64,000 bases of DNA from SAR202 cluster bacterium (GTDB taxonomy: Bacteria > Chloroflexota > Dehalococcoidia > Lucifugimonadales > VGZR01), in assembly GCA_016872515.1 (NCBI GenBank), contig VGZR01000005.1, positions 1 to 64,000 of the forward strand, given 5' to 3'. How positions within the stretch are numbered: the stretch's first letter is position 1; each line of letters starts with the position of its first letter. The position numbers were made by a program, and so were the translations under genes. The notes beneath the pieces were generated by a model. It made no database searches. It was not told where the DNA came from and saw only the letters and a list, made by a program, of their open reading frames with translations. This document shows, piece by piece, positions 41,596 to 53,314 of the stretch.

Positions 41596-42408
41596 TTGAC
41601 CCAGCAGCACACTCCCACCAAAGCTCCCAGCCTCGACGTTGTCATCCCCGTGCTCAACGAGGAGAAGGTGCTCACCGCCAGCGTGACGGGCGTCCACCAC
41701 TTCCTCTCCGGCCACATGGCCCGCTACGACTGGCGCATCGTCGTCGCCGACAACGGCTCCACCGACTGGACGCTGGAGATCCTCAAGCGCATCAAGGAGT
41801 TCTACAAGGAGCGGTTCGACTACATCACCCTGACCCAGCGGGGACGCGGCCGCGCCCTCCGCAAGGCATGGCTGGAGAGCAAGGCCGACATCGTCGCCTA
41901 CATGGACGTGGACCTCTCGACCCACCTGGGCGACTTCGTCCCCCTCATCGAGGCCCTCGACGCCGGTGGATACGAAATCGCCATCGGCTCCCGGCTCCTC
42001 CCCAGCTCCCGCGTCGAGGCGCGCACCACCAAGCGCGAAATCATCTCCCGCTCTTACAACCGCATCATCCAGGCCATGTTCGGGGTGAAGTTCAAGGACG
42101 CCCAGTGCGGCTTCAAGGCCCTGACCCGCCGCGCCGTCAACGACCTCATGCCCCTCATCCAGGATCCCGGGTGGTTCTTCGACACCGAGCTGCTCATCCT
42201 GGCCGAGAAGAACGGCTACCGCATCAAGGAGATCCCCGTCCGCTGGACCGACGACCCCGACAGCCGCGTGAAGGTGTTCAGCACCGCGCGGAAGGACATG
42301 CAGGGGCTGCTGCGCATGAAGCTGGGCGGGCTGCGGCGCCAGTCGGCAAAGCTGGCCCAGGCCCACGGCGCTACAATGGACGCGAAGACCCCCAAAAGAG
42401 GTACGTGA
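41596..42408 (+). CDS. Family 2 glycosyltransferase
   Basis: SLDVVIPVLNEEKVLTAS, VVADNGSTDWT, AYMDVDLSTHLGDF, DAQCGFKALTR. Confidence 0.93.
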   Translation: MTQQHTPTKAPSLDVVIPVLNEEKVLTASVTGVHHFLSGHMARYDWRIVVADNGSTDWTLEILKRIKEFYKERFDYITLTQRGRGRALRKAWLESKADIVAYMDVDLSTHLGDFVPLIEALDAGGYEIAIGSRLLPSSRVEARTTKREIISRSYNRIIQAMFGVKFKDAQCGFKALTRRAVNDLMPLIQDPGWFFDTELLILAEKNGYRIKEIPVRWTDDPDSRVKVFSTARKDMQGLLRMKLGGLRRQSAKLAQAHGATMDAKTPKRGT

Positions 42409-42947
42409 TGCCCAACGCAGTCTTGGTGGTTGACATGCTGGTCGGCTTCCTGGAGCCTGGCCACAACCTGTACTGCGGCGACGACGCCCGCAAGATTATC
42501 CCCAACGTCAAGCGGCTCATCGAGTCGGAGCAGGCCAAAGGCTCCAAGGTCTTCTTCATTGCCGACAACCACGACCCCGACGACCTGGAGTTCAAGGTGT
42601 TCCCGCCGCACTGCATCCGCGGCACGAAAGAGGCCCAGGTCATCCCGGAACTGGCCGGCTACAAGGGCGAACTCATCCCCAAGAAGCGATACAGCGCCTT
42701 CTACGGCACCGACCTGGAGCAGCGCCTCGCGAAGCTCAAGCCGGACAAGCTCATCCTCGTGGGGGTGTGCACCGACATCTGCGTGATGTACACCGCCTCC
42801 AGCGCCCGCAACCGCGACTACGCCATCGAGGTGCCGGTGGACTGCGTCGCCTCCTTCGATGAGCAAGCGCACCGCAATGCCCTCAAGCACATGGAGAAGA
42901 TCCTAGGCGTGAAGCTGCTGACCGGCACAAAGGCTGGAGGGCGTTGA
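42408..42947 (+). CDS. Isochorismatase family cysteine hydrolase (nicotinamidase-like)
   Basis: VLVVDMLVGFLEPGH, FIADNHDPDDLEF, PHCIRGTKEAQ, LVGVCTDICVMYTA; ATG overlaps previous stop. Confidence 0.92.
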   Translation: MPNAVLVVDMLVGFLEPGHNLYCGDDARKIIPNVKRLIESEQAKGSKVFFIADNHDPDDLEFKVFPPHCIRGTKEAQVIPELAGYKGELIPKKRYSAFYGTDLEQRLAKLKPDKLILVGVCTDICVMYTASSARNRDYAIEVPVDCVASFDEQAHRNALKHMEKILGVKLLTGTKAGGR

Positions 42948-42986
42948 AGCGGCAAGAGAGGCCTCATCGGCCGCGGAGGTTCTAAC

Positions 42987-43391
42987 CTAGCCTTCGCCTA
43001 CCAGTTCGGGGTCGGTGAATTGGACATCAATGGTGCACCCTTCGATTACGTCGGGGATACTGTCATCAGGATTGGGTAGTCCCTCAGCAACCCTCTTTCC
43101 GCTGGCGTACACGATTATGCCGATTCCGTCTGTCCGCTTAGCACCTTCATAGACGTATCCGATTCCAAGACCAACTACACCTTCGACCGCTCTAAGTGCT
43201 TCACGATACCTTTCTCTAGCTTCCTTCAAGACCTCGGAGTGTATAGAAGGGCTGTTTTTGACTTGCTCTGTGCAACTGACCCTGTCGCTGGCAAACGGGT
43301 CGGGCTTGCCGCAAGCCAATATCAACCCAGCCAGCAGCGCCAGCAACACCAACGATGGCCATGAACGAGGTTCATGAACCAACTTCATCAT
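42987..43391 (-). CDS. Putative lipoprotein
   Basis: SLVLLALLAGLILACG lipobox; VVGLGIGYVYEGAKRTDGIGIIVYASGKR...IPDVIEGCTIDVQ. Confidence 0.6.
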   Translation of the reverse strand: MMKLVHEPRSWPSLVLLALLAGLILACGKPDPFASDRVSCTEQVKNSPSIHSEVLKEARERYREALRAVEGVVGLGIGYVYEGAKRTDGIGIIVYASGKRVAEGLPNPDDSIPDVIEGCTIDVQFTDPELVGEG

Positions 43392-43396
43392 CAGCT

Positions 43397-44845
43397 TCAG
43401 CCCACCGGTTCCGCCCACAGCTCCAGGCACCGCCTGCCGCCAGCGGGCACCTTCGCCCACTCGGCGATGCGCCATCCGACCACCCACACGATGCCCTCCC
43501 GCGCGACGACCAACGGGACGTGGTCGCGAATGTCACGAGGCACCTTCGCGTTCACCATGAAGTCCTGGAGCTTCTGCGGCTCGCGTATCCCCAGCGGCTG
43601 GAACCGGTCGCCATTCTTACGGGCGCGCACACACAGCGGCCCCTCGGCCATCTCCGGCGACAGCCGCGCCACCAGCCCGTCAGGGAAGTCTGATGCCTTC
43701 TCTGTTCGCCTTCCTCTGACTGGAACCGCTCCTACTTTCGCCGTGAATCGCCACCCAGATAGCTCCGTCACACCCGGCACCGTGAGCGGGTGTTCGCCCG
43801 TCAGCGTTGGCAGCGCTGGGCGGGCATCATGTTGGTGGGCCAGCGTCGTCATGGCGTAGCCAACCGCGAACCGAAGACCGCCGGGGAGGTCGAGCGTCCG
43901 CCCGGCCTTGCCGCGCATGATGCGGGCCATTCCCTCGATGTGGTTCTGCTCGACCTGCTCCAGGTCGCCCTTCGCCTCCAGCACGGCCCGCCGCAGCACG
44001 TGGCCCTGGAGTGCGGCTGGCAGTTCGGCGAAGGCCTTCCGTTCAATCTCCAACGCACCGTCGCGGGCGCTCGCCACTTCGCGCCACGCCTTCGCCGCCT
44101 GCTCCGCGAGGTAGTCCAGGTCTCGTGAGGCGTTGGCCGAGAGCCGCAGCAGTGCGTCCTGGATGGCGGGGTTGAGCCTTCGCAGGACGGGCATCACCTC
44201 CTGCCGGACGCGGCCACGGGCCAGGTCGGTGGACAGGTTCGTCTCGTCCGTTCTCGGCGCAAGGCCGAGCGCCGCGCAGTACGCGACGGTGTCCTCCCGC
44301 GAGACGGCCAGCAGCGGTCGGAAGAGCAGCACATCGCGGCCCGCCAGCGTGCGCCGCGACACAGCGTCCATGCCCCGCAGGCCGGTCAGGCCAGAACCCC
44401 GGACGATGTTGAGCAGCACCGTCTCCGCCTGGTCTGTGGCCGTGTGCCCCAGGGCGATGGCGTCGGCCCCAACCTTCTTGGCGACGCGGCCCAGGAAGTC
44501 GTACCGTGCCAGCCGGGCCGCCTCCTCCACCGACAGCCTGCGCCGGTTCCGCAGAGCGGGCACGTCGGCGCGGTCCAACGTACACTGCACACCCCGGCTC
44601 TCGAAGAACTCCTTCACGAACGCTGCATCTGTCTTCGCGGCTGCGCCGCGCAGCCCGTGGTCGAGGTGCGCGCCGTGCAGCCGGAGTCCTAGTTCGTCCC
44701 TAAGGGAGTACAGCGCGTCGAACAGCGTCAGCGAGTCAGGCCCGCCGGAGACGGCCACCACGAGCAGCTTGTCCCGAAAAGCGGCCTGCTCGGCCGCGTC
44801 GCGGACCGCGCGGCGCACCCTGGCAACAGGCCCGTCCTTCTTCAC
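43397..44845 (-). CDS. tilS: tRNA(Ile)-lysidine synthetase
   Basis: LLVVAVSGGPDSLTLFDAL PP-loop; HLDHGLRG; ALGHTATDQAETVLLNIVRGSGLTGLRGM. Confidence 0.95.
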   Translation of the reverse strand: MKKDGPVARVRRAVRDAAEQAAFRDKLLVVAVSGGPDSLTLFDALYSLRDELGLRLHGAHLDHGLRGAAAKTDAAFVKEFFESRGVQCTLDRADVPALRNRRRLSVEEAARLARYDFLGRVAKKVGADAIALGHTATDQAETVLLNIVRGSGLTGLRGMDAVSRRTLAGRDVLLFRPLLAVSREDTVAYCAALGLAPRTDETNLSTDLARGRVRQEVMPVLRRLNPAIQDALLRLSANASRDLDYLAEQAAKAWREVASARDGALEIERKAFAELPAALQGHVLRRAVLEAKGDLEQVEQNHIEGMARIMRGKAGRTLDLPGGLRFAVGYAMTTLAHQHDARPALPTLTGEHPLTVPGVTELSGWRFTAKVGAVPVRGRRTEKASDFPDGLVARLSPEMAEGPLCVRARKNGDRFQPLGIREPQKLQDFMVNAKVPRDIRDHVPLVVAREGIVWVVGWRIAEWAKVPAGGRRCLELWAEPVG

Positions 44846-44847
44846 GC

Positions 44848-46167
44848 CTACTTTTGCGGCACGCCGCCGGAGGCAACGCCATCCTGCTCCCCGGCCGCCG
44901 GCGCCGTGGCGGAGGGGGTCTTGGTGATCCGCACCGACTCGATCTTCAAGCCGCGCATCTCCGTCACTTCGACCCGCAGGCCTTTGTAAGGGAAATGAGC
45001 TCCGACGAACGGCATACGGCCCAGGGTGCTCAGCACGAAACCCGCCACCGTCTCATAGCCGCCCTTCGGCAAGCCCAGTCCAAGCTGCTCGTTGGCCTCC
45101 TCGATGGTCATCCCCCCGTCCACCTGGTAGGTATGCAGGTCGATGGCCTCGAACGCTTCCTCCGGCTTCTCACCCTCTTCGCCGACCGAGCCGACCAGCT
45201 CTTCCAGCAGCCCCTTCAGCGTCACGAGGCCGGAAACGCTCCCGCGTTCGTTTACCGCGAATGCCATCGGGAACCCTTGGCGGCGCATCTCCTCGAACAC
45301 GTCTCCGACCCGCTTGAGTTCGGGGACGAAGTACGCCTCGCGCAACACATCCGTCACCTGCTGGTCGAGGTCTACTCCTTTACCGGCCATCTCCCGCAGG
45401 ATGTCCCTAACCGAGACGGTGCCTACCACGTTGTCCGGTTCACCCTCGTACACGGGGAACCTGTCGTGGTCATGCTCGGCATGGATGGAGAGGAACCGCT
45501 CCAGGGTCGCTCCACGTTCCACCATGACCATCTCCGCCCGCGGCGTCATCACCTCGCTCACCTTCCGGTCGCCGAATCTGAACACACCCTCCAGGAGTTC
45601 CGCCTCCCGCGGTCCGAACGTCCCCTCCGCCTCGCCGATGTCGATGAGCGTGCGGAACTCACCCTCGGTGATGGACTTGACCTTGCCCTCCTGCGCCTCT
45701 CTTCTCGTCACGCCCCTGCTCATCCACCGCAAGACGGCGACGATGGGCAGGAAGAGCATCTCGATGAAGAGCAGCGGCCGCGCATAGAGGAAGGCGAGCC
45801 GTTCTGCATACCGGACGCCGACGGCCTTGGGGACAATCTCTCCGAAGACCAGGACCACGGATGTAACGACGATCGTGGACACGATAAGCCATGACTCCTC
45901 GTCGTTGACGACCGAAAGGGTGATGATGGTCGCCACCGACGCGAGCAGGACATTGACGATGTTGTTCCCCAACAGCACCGTGGACAGCATCCGCTCCGGC
46001 TCTCCGCCCATGCGCGACACCAGCGCCGCGCCCGGCTTCCCCGTGCTCACCAGGTGTTGGAGACGGGTGCGTTGTAGAGAGAGAAAGGCTGCCTCCGAGC
46101 TTGAAAAAAACGCGGACAACACGAGGCAGACCAGCACGATGATGATATTGACAGTTTGACCTTCCAT
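44848..46167 (-). CDS. Hemolysin family protein (CNNM/CBS domain, CorC-type)
   Basis: FFSSSEAAFLSLQRTRL, VSEVMTPRAEMVMV, RFPVYEGEPDNVVGTVSVRDIL, VAGFVLSTLGRMP. Confidence 0.92.
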   Translation of the reverse strand: MEGQTVNIIIVLVCLVLSAFFSSSEAAFLSLQRTRLQHLVSTGKPGAALVSRMGGEPERMLSTVLLGNNIVNVLLASVATIITLSVVNDEESWLIVSTIVVTSVVLVFGEIVPKAVGVRYAERLAFLYARPLLFIEMLFLPIVAVLRWMSRGVTRREAQEGKVKSITEGEFRTLIDIGEAEGTFGPREAELLEGVFRFGDRKVSEVMTPRAEMVMVERGATLERFLSIHAEHDHDRFPVYEGEPDNVVGTVSVRDILREMAGKGVDLDQQVTDVLREAYFVPELKRVGDVFEEMRRQGFPMAFAVNERGSVSGLVTLKGLLEELVGSVGEEGEKPEEAFEAIDLHTYQVDGGMTIEEANEQLGLGLPKGGYETVAGFVLSTLGRMPFVGAHFPYKGLRVEVTEMRGLKIESVRITKTPSATAPAAGEQDGVASGGVPQK

Positions 46168-46266
46168 AGACCTAACTCCTGTTGGAAGACGCCCTCGAAG
46201 ACGGGCCAGAACCATGATGGCGCGGAAAAGCGAACAAGAACGCCTCGATGGCTTCGCTTTAGGATA

Positions 46267-46764
46267 TCAGCCCTGGGCCGGGGCTGCCGGAGCGTCTCTC
46301 GCTTGCCGTTCGTCCCAGAGCCGCCTTGCGGTACGGGCGGCGATGGACTGTCCGAACCCGCGCCGCCTGAGATGGCCCCAGAGCCTGCGGTGGAACGAGG
46401 CGAAGTCGGCGTCCTCGAGCCGGCGGGAGAACTTGACCGCGGCGCGGTAGGCGGCGTCCTCGTCCTCGACGCCCTGGACCGCCTCCTCCGATGCCGCGCC
46501 CGCCACGCCCTTGGAGCGCAGCTCGCGCCTGATGGCCGACGCGCTGCGGGGGCTGCCGTGGTCACGGCGCTCCTTCCACGAGGCAGCGAAGGCCGCATCG
46601 TCCACAAGCCCGCGTTCCTTGAGGCTGGCGATCGCCCGGTCCACCGCCGATGGGGGAAAGCGCCGCCTCAGATGCGCGCGGACCTCCGCCTCGCTGCGCG
46701 GCCGCTGGGCCAGCAGCCGCAGAGCCGCAGCCTTGGCGCGTTGGAACGGTCCGTCTTCGTCCAT
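46267..46764 (-). CDS. recX: Regulatory protein RecX
   Basis: ALRLLAQRPRSEAEVRAHLRRRF, AIASLKERGLVDDAAFAASW; downstream of recA. Confidence 0.9.
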   Translation of the reverse strand: MDEDGPFQRAKAAALRLLAQRPRSEAEVRAHLRRRFPPSAVDRAIASLKERGLVDDAAFAASWKERRDHGSPRSASAIRRELRSKGVAGAASEEAVQGVEDEDAAYRAAVKFSRRLEDADFASFHRRLWGHLRRRGFGQSIAARTARRLWDERQARDAPAAPAQG

Positions 46765-46811
46765 GGTTGACCCTTCCGCGGAAGAGCGCGCCCGGAGCCT
46801 CGGACGGAAGG

Positions 46812-47912
46812 CTAAGTCTCGCTCTCTGAGCCTTCCTCTTCCGAGTCTTCCGCGCCCTCTTCCGGGACAGCCGCGGGCGGCTTCATGTCCGCATTATGGC
46901 GTATCTGGGCCTCGATGTCGCGGGCGATTGTAGGGTTCTCCTTGAGGAACGACTTGACGTTCTCCCGGCCCTGGCCGAGCCGCACGTCGCCGAAGGAGTA
47001 GAAGGAGCCGGTCTTCTTCAGCACGCCGAGGCGCTCGCCCATCTCGACCAGGTCGCCTTGGCGGCTGATGCCTTGGTTGAACATGATATCGAACTCGGCG
47101 ACGCGGAACGGCGGGGCGACCTTGTTCTTCACGACCCGCGCGCGCACGCGTGTCCCCACGACCTCCGTCCCCTGCTTGATGGACTCCAGCCGCCGCAGGT
47201 CCAGCCGCACCGAGGAGTAGAACTTGAGGGCGCGTCCGCCCGGTGTGACCTCGGGGTTGCCCCAGATGACGCCGACCTTCTCGCGTATCTGGTTGATGAA
47301 GACGACAGCCGTGTTGGAGCGGCTGATGGCCGCGACGAGCTTGCGTAGCGCCTGGGACATGAGCCGCGCCTGAAGGCCGACGTGGGTGTCGCCCATGTCG
47401 CCCTCCAGCTCAGCCTTGGGCACCAGCGCGGCGACGCTGTCTATCACGACCACGTCCACAGCGCCGCTCCGCACGAGGTACTCGCATATCTCCAGCGCCT
47501 GCTCCGCCGAGTCGGGCTGCGAAAGCAGCAGGTTCTCGACGTCCAGGCCGCAGCGGGCCGCGTAGCTCGGGTCGAGGGCGTGCTCCGCGTCTATGTACGC
47601 CGCATTGCCGCCGTTGCGCTGCGCCTCCGCCATGATGTGGTGGGCCACCGTGGACTTGCCCGACGACTCAGCGCCGTAGATCTCGGTCACCCGTCCGCGG
47701 GGGATGCCCCCGACGCCCAGGGCAATGTCGAGCGCGAGGGAGCCGGTGGATATAGCATCCACCTTGGCCAGATGGCCCCCCTCGCCAAGCCGCATGATGG
47801 TCCCCCGGCCGAACTGCCGGTCAATCTGTCCGATAGCTAGCTCCAGCGCCTTGGCCTTGTCATTACTCACAGCCGGTCCTTCCTTTATCTCCAGATCTCT
47901 AGTCTGTCTCAT
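46812..47912 (-). CDS. recA: Recombinase A
   Basis: [67 protein letters not shown]. Confidence 0.98.
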   Translation of the reverse strand: MRQTRDLEIKEGPAVSNDKAKALELAIGQIDRQFGRGTIMRLGEGGHLAKVDAISTGSLALDIALGVGGIPRGRVTEIYGAESSGKSTVAHHIMAEAQRNGGNAAYIDAEHALDPSYAARCGLDVENLLLSQPDSAEQALEICEYLVRSGAVDVVVIDSVAALVPKAELEGDMGDTHVGLQARLMSQALRKLVAAISRSNTAVVFINQIREKVGVIWGNPEVTPGGRALKFYSSVRLDLRRLESIKQGTEVVGTRVRARVVKNKVAPPFRVAEFDIMFNQGISRQGDLVEMGERLGVLKKTGSFYSFGDVRLGQGRENVKSFLKENPTIARDIEAQIRHNADMKPPAAVPEEGAEDSEEEGSESET

Positions 47913-48083
47913 TCGCCTACAAAGTAGAACACTTATTCCAATCGTCCCGCTATATTAGCACGGGTCAACCGAGTGCTCAAGCGGGGGCACGCCCCTGCAT
48001 CTGAAGCTGCCGCCAAAGAGGCCGTGATAACATTCCGTAAGAGCGCTCACAGCATCCGTGTTTGCGGAGAGGCACAACATCCA

Positions 48084-48806
48084 TTGACCAAGCCCGTCAT
48101 CGCCGTCAGCACCAGCACCCCCACAGGCTCCGACGCCGAAGACTGTGCCAACGTCGTCGAGCGGGCTGGCGGCGTGCCGCAGTTCGTCCTGCCCGGCCAC
48201 AAACTGCCGCCCAGCGAGACCCTGGCCAGGATAGACGGCCTGCTCGTCTCCGGCGGTGAGGACGTTCACCCCAGAGAGTACGGCCACGAGATAGACCCGA
48301 AGGCCAACGTCTATCCCCTGCCCGAGCGCGACGAGGTGGAGATTCCGCTGCTCAAGGCCGCTGTCGCCGCCAACCTGCCCGTCCTGTGCATCTGCCGCGG
48401 CTTCCAGGCGCTCAACGTCGCCATGGGCGGCACGCTCATCCAGCACCTCGACGGCCACCGCACGGTCAACAAGGAGACCGGCGAGCAGGGCTTCGCATTC
48501 CACCGCATCTACATCGCCCCCGGCAGCAAGCTCGCCGCCGTCGTCGGCGCGGGCGGCTTCGTGCGGGTGAACAGCTGGCACCACCAGGGCGTCCGCGAGC
48601 CGCAGAAGTCGCCACGCCTGATGGCCTCGGCGTACGCGCTGGACGACGGCCTTATCGAGGGGTTGGAAAGCCCGGCGCACGACTGGGTCATCGGGGTCCA
48701 GTTCCACCCAGAGACGCCCGGCGGCGTCCCGCCCCACTTCGAGCGGCTGTTCCAGGGCCTGGTGGAGTGGGCCGCCCGCCGCAAGGCCGCCCTGGCCCGC
48801 GTCTAG
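48084..48806 (+). CDS. Gamma-glutamyl-gamma-aminobutyrate hydrolase family protein (peptidase C26)
   Basis: LLVSGGEDVHPREYG, LPVLCICRGFQALNVAMGGTLIQHL, VNSWHHQ, IGVQFHPE. Confidence 0.93.
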   Translation: MTKPVIAVSTSTPTGSDAEDCANVVERAGGVPQFVLPGHKLPPSETLARIDGLLVSGGEDVHPREYGHEIDPKANVYPLPERDEVEIPLLKAAVAANLPVLCICRGFQALNVAMGGTLIQHLDGHRTVNKETGEQGFAFHRIYIAPGSKLAAVVGAGGFVRVNSWHHQGVREPQKSPRLMASAYALDDGLIEGLESPAHDWVIGVQFHPETPGGVPPHFERLFQGLVEWAARRKAALARV

Positions 48807-48936
48807 GCCAGCCGCAGTTCCTGATACAAAGCTGCCCTCTCGGTCGTCGGGGCGATTGCCCACTACCTCGCTTGCCTCTCCACACCAAACCAGTCCTCCC
48901 CGTTCCGGAATAATATGAAAAACCGTTCAGAATCAT

Positions 48937-48965
48937 TTGAACGCTAGCTACGAATCTGCTATAAT
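48937..48965 (+). promoter_or_regulatory. sigma70-type promoter for gyrA (TTGAAC-N17-TATAAT)
   Basis: -35 at 48937-48942, 17-bp spacer, -10 at 48960-48965. Confidence 0.7.
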
Positions 48966-49006
48966 CGCCCCTAGTCTCACAACGGCTGAGGGGAGTTCTG
49001 TTCTAA

Positions 49007-51547
<2,541 letters not shown>

Positions 51548-51584
51548 GCGTCTCCAGCTTCGCAACGAACGCCGTATCAGACGA

Positions 51585-51615
51585 CGTAGGGGTGGGTTTG
51601 AAACCCACCCCTACG
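51585..51615. repeat. Near-perfect 31-nt palindrome CGTAGGGGTGGGTTT-G-AAACCCACCCCTACG
   Basis: 15+1+15 perfect inverted repeat between gyrA and the M28 peptidase. Confidence 0.85.
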
Positions 51616-51640
51616 CGCGCAACGCCCATCCCTCCATCCC

Positions 51641-53134
51641 GTGCCGTCGTTGTATAGTAAGAACAACATCGCTCTGCAACGATGCCTCACCAAGGCCAGC
51701 CTGTCCGCACTGATCGCCCTAGCCGCCGCCGTGGCCTTGGCCTGCGGCGGCGATGGCCAACCGACTGCGACGCCGAGCCCCGCGCCGTCCCCAACGGCCG
51801 CGCCCGTGCCCACCCTCGCCGTCCCGACCTCGACACCCGAACCCTGGACCCCGACCCCTGAGGTTCAGGGGTCGGGGTCCAGGGACGAAGGCACCGTCGT
51901 CTCCGTCGGGCCGGAGCCGACCGCCACGCCCGTGCCGACCGTGTCGGCCAGGGTGGACCCCGCCGACGCCCAGCGCCTCAGCCAGCAGGCCATGCAGCAG
52001 CTGACGACGCTCACCAGCGCCCGCAGCCCCAGGGAAAGCGCGACCCAGCAGGAGGCCGATGCCGCCCGCTACCTCTTCGAGCAGTTCACCATTCTGGGCT
52101 ACGCGCCCGCCCTCCAGGAGTTCACCGTTGACGTCCTCCTGACCGACCCGCCCGTCCTCGACGTGCCAAGCCTCGACGTCACCTCCACCGGCGCTTACCC
52201 CCTCACCCTGTCGGCGCAGGGCCGGGCCACGGGCGTGCTAGCGGACGCGGGCAAGGCTTTCGAGGAAGATTTCGAGGGTGTGGCTGTGGAGGGGCGCATC
52301 GCCCTCATCGAGCGTGGCGGCCTCACCTTCGAGGAGAAAGTGCTGCGGGCCGAGGAGCGCGGTGCTATCGCGGCCATCATCTACAACAACGACGACGGCG
52401 CCTTCGCGGGCTCGCTCCGCAGCCAGGCCGAGATACCCGTGGTGTCCATCCCTCGCGAGGTCGGTCTCGCCATCATCAACCTCATGGCCAACGGCGACAC
52501 CGAGGCCGCCGTCTCGGTGATGTACGAGCAGCGCGACAGCCGCAACGTGATCGCCGACAAGCCTGCCTCGGCCGGCGCGCCGCGGGGCGAAGACGCCGTG
52601 GTCGTCGTCTTGGGCGGCCACTTCGACACCGTGCCGGGCGTCCCCGGCGCCAACGACAACGGCTCCGGCATCGCCACCCTCCTCGCCATCGCCGAGGAGA
52701 TTGCCGGCAAGTCCTACCCCTTCACGGTGCGTTTCATCGCCTTCGGCTCCGAGGAGCTCGGCCTGGAGGGCAGCCAGTACTACGTGGACAACCTAACCGA
52801 GGACGAGCTCGACCAGCTCCTCGCCATGTTGAACTTCGACGCCCTCGGCACCAGCCGGGTGTCCGGCATCCTTGCCGCCGACGAGCTGGCCGATGTGGTC
52901 ATGAGAATCGGCGGCGCCAGCGGCATCACGGTGGAGCGCCATTTCGAGCTCGGCGGCGGCGCGAGCGACCACGCGCCCTTCTTCGCCGAGGGCATCCCCT
53001 TCGTCTTCTTCCTGGGCGACGACTTCTCGCGCATCCACACCATCGAGGACACCCTGGAGTTCGTGCGGCCCGAGCTGATGGGCAACGCCGCCGCCCTCGC
53101 CATCGTCCTCCTCGACGAACTCGCCGCCCGGTAG
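51641..53134 (+). CDS. M28 family metallopeptidase with PA domain, lipoprotein
   Basis: Lipobox AAAVALACGG; Thr/Pro linker; GHFDTVPGVPGANDNGSGIATLLAIAEEI; FGSEELGLEGSQYYV. Confidence 0.9.
   Translation: MPSLYSKNNIALQRCLTKASLSALIALAAAVALACGGDGQPTATPSPAPSPTAAPVPTLAVPTSTPEPWTPTPEVQGSGSRDEGTVVSVGPEPTATPVPTVSARVDPADAQRLSQQAMQQLTTLTSARSPRESATQQEADAARYLFEQFTILGYAPALQEFTVDVLLTDPPVLDVPSLDVTSTGAYPLTLSAQGRATGVLADAGKAFEEDFEGVAVEGRIALIERGGLTFEEKVLRAEERGAIAAIIYNNDDGAFAGSLRSQAEIPVVSIPREVGLAIINLMANGDTEAAVSVMYEQRDSRNVIADKPASAGAPRGEDAVVVVLGGHFDTVPGVPGANDNGSGIATLLAIAEEIAGKSYPFTVRFIAFGSEELGLEGSQYYVDNLTEDELDQLLAMLNFDALGTSRVSGILAADELADVVMRIGGASGITVERHFELGGGASDHAPFFAEGIPFVFFLGDDFSRIHTIEDTLEFVRPELMGNAAALAIVLLDELAAR
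51842..51884. repeat. In-frame perfect palindrome inside the M28 peptidase gene
   Basis: CCCTGGACCCCGACCCCTGA-GGT-TCAGGGGTCGGGGTCCAGGG, 20+3+20. Confidence 0.85.
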
Positions 53135-53234
53135 GGGACTCGCTCTGCACCCCGGAAGCATCGACAAGGAATGCGATATCGAGAGATTGGCCGCATCCCC
53201 AAGCCACGCAACGCTTGGGCGGGGCGTAGGGCCT

Positions 53235-53254
53235 CCTCCCCCCAAGGGGGGAGG
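53235..53254. repeat. C/G-rich palindromic repeat upstream of ffh
   Basis: CCTCCCCCC-AA-GGGGGGAGG followed by ...AAGTGGGGGTGAAGC as in other family copies. Confidence 0.6.
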
Positions 53255-53314
53255 ATTGAAGTGGGGGTGAAGCATCCGAAGCGCCAGCCGCTGTACAATC
53301 ATCCATAACCCACC

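Noticed and set aside
40827-42407. 5' two thirds of the 706-aa ORF ending at 42947
   Set aside because: Out-of-frame R/P-rich read-through of purH and the glycosyltransferase; only the last 540 nt (isochorismatase) are real.
47912-47960. Possible SOS/LexA box upstream of recA (GAACACTTATTC)
   Set aside because: Half-sites have wrong spacing and poor symmetry versus known GAAC-N4-GTTC boxes.
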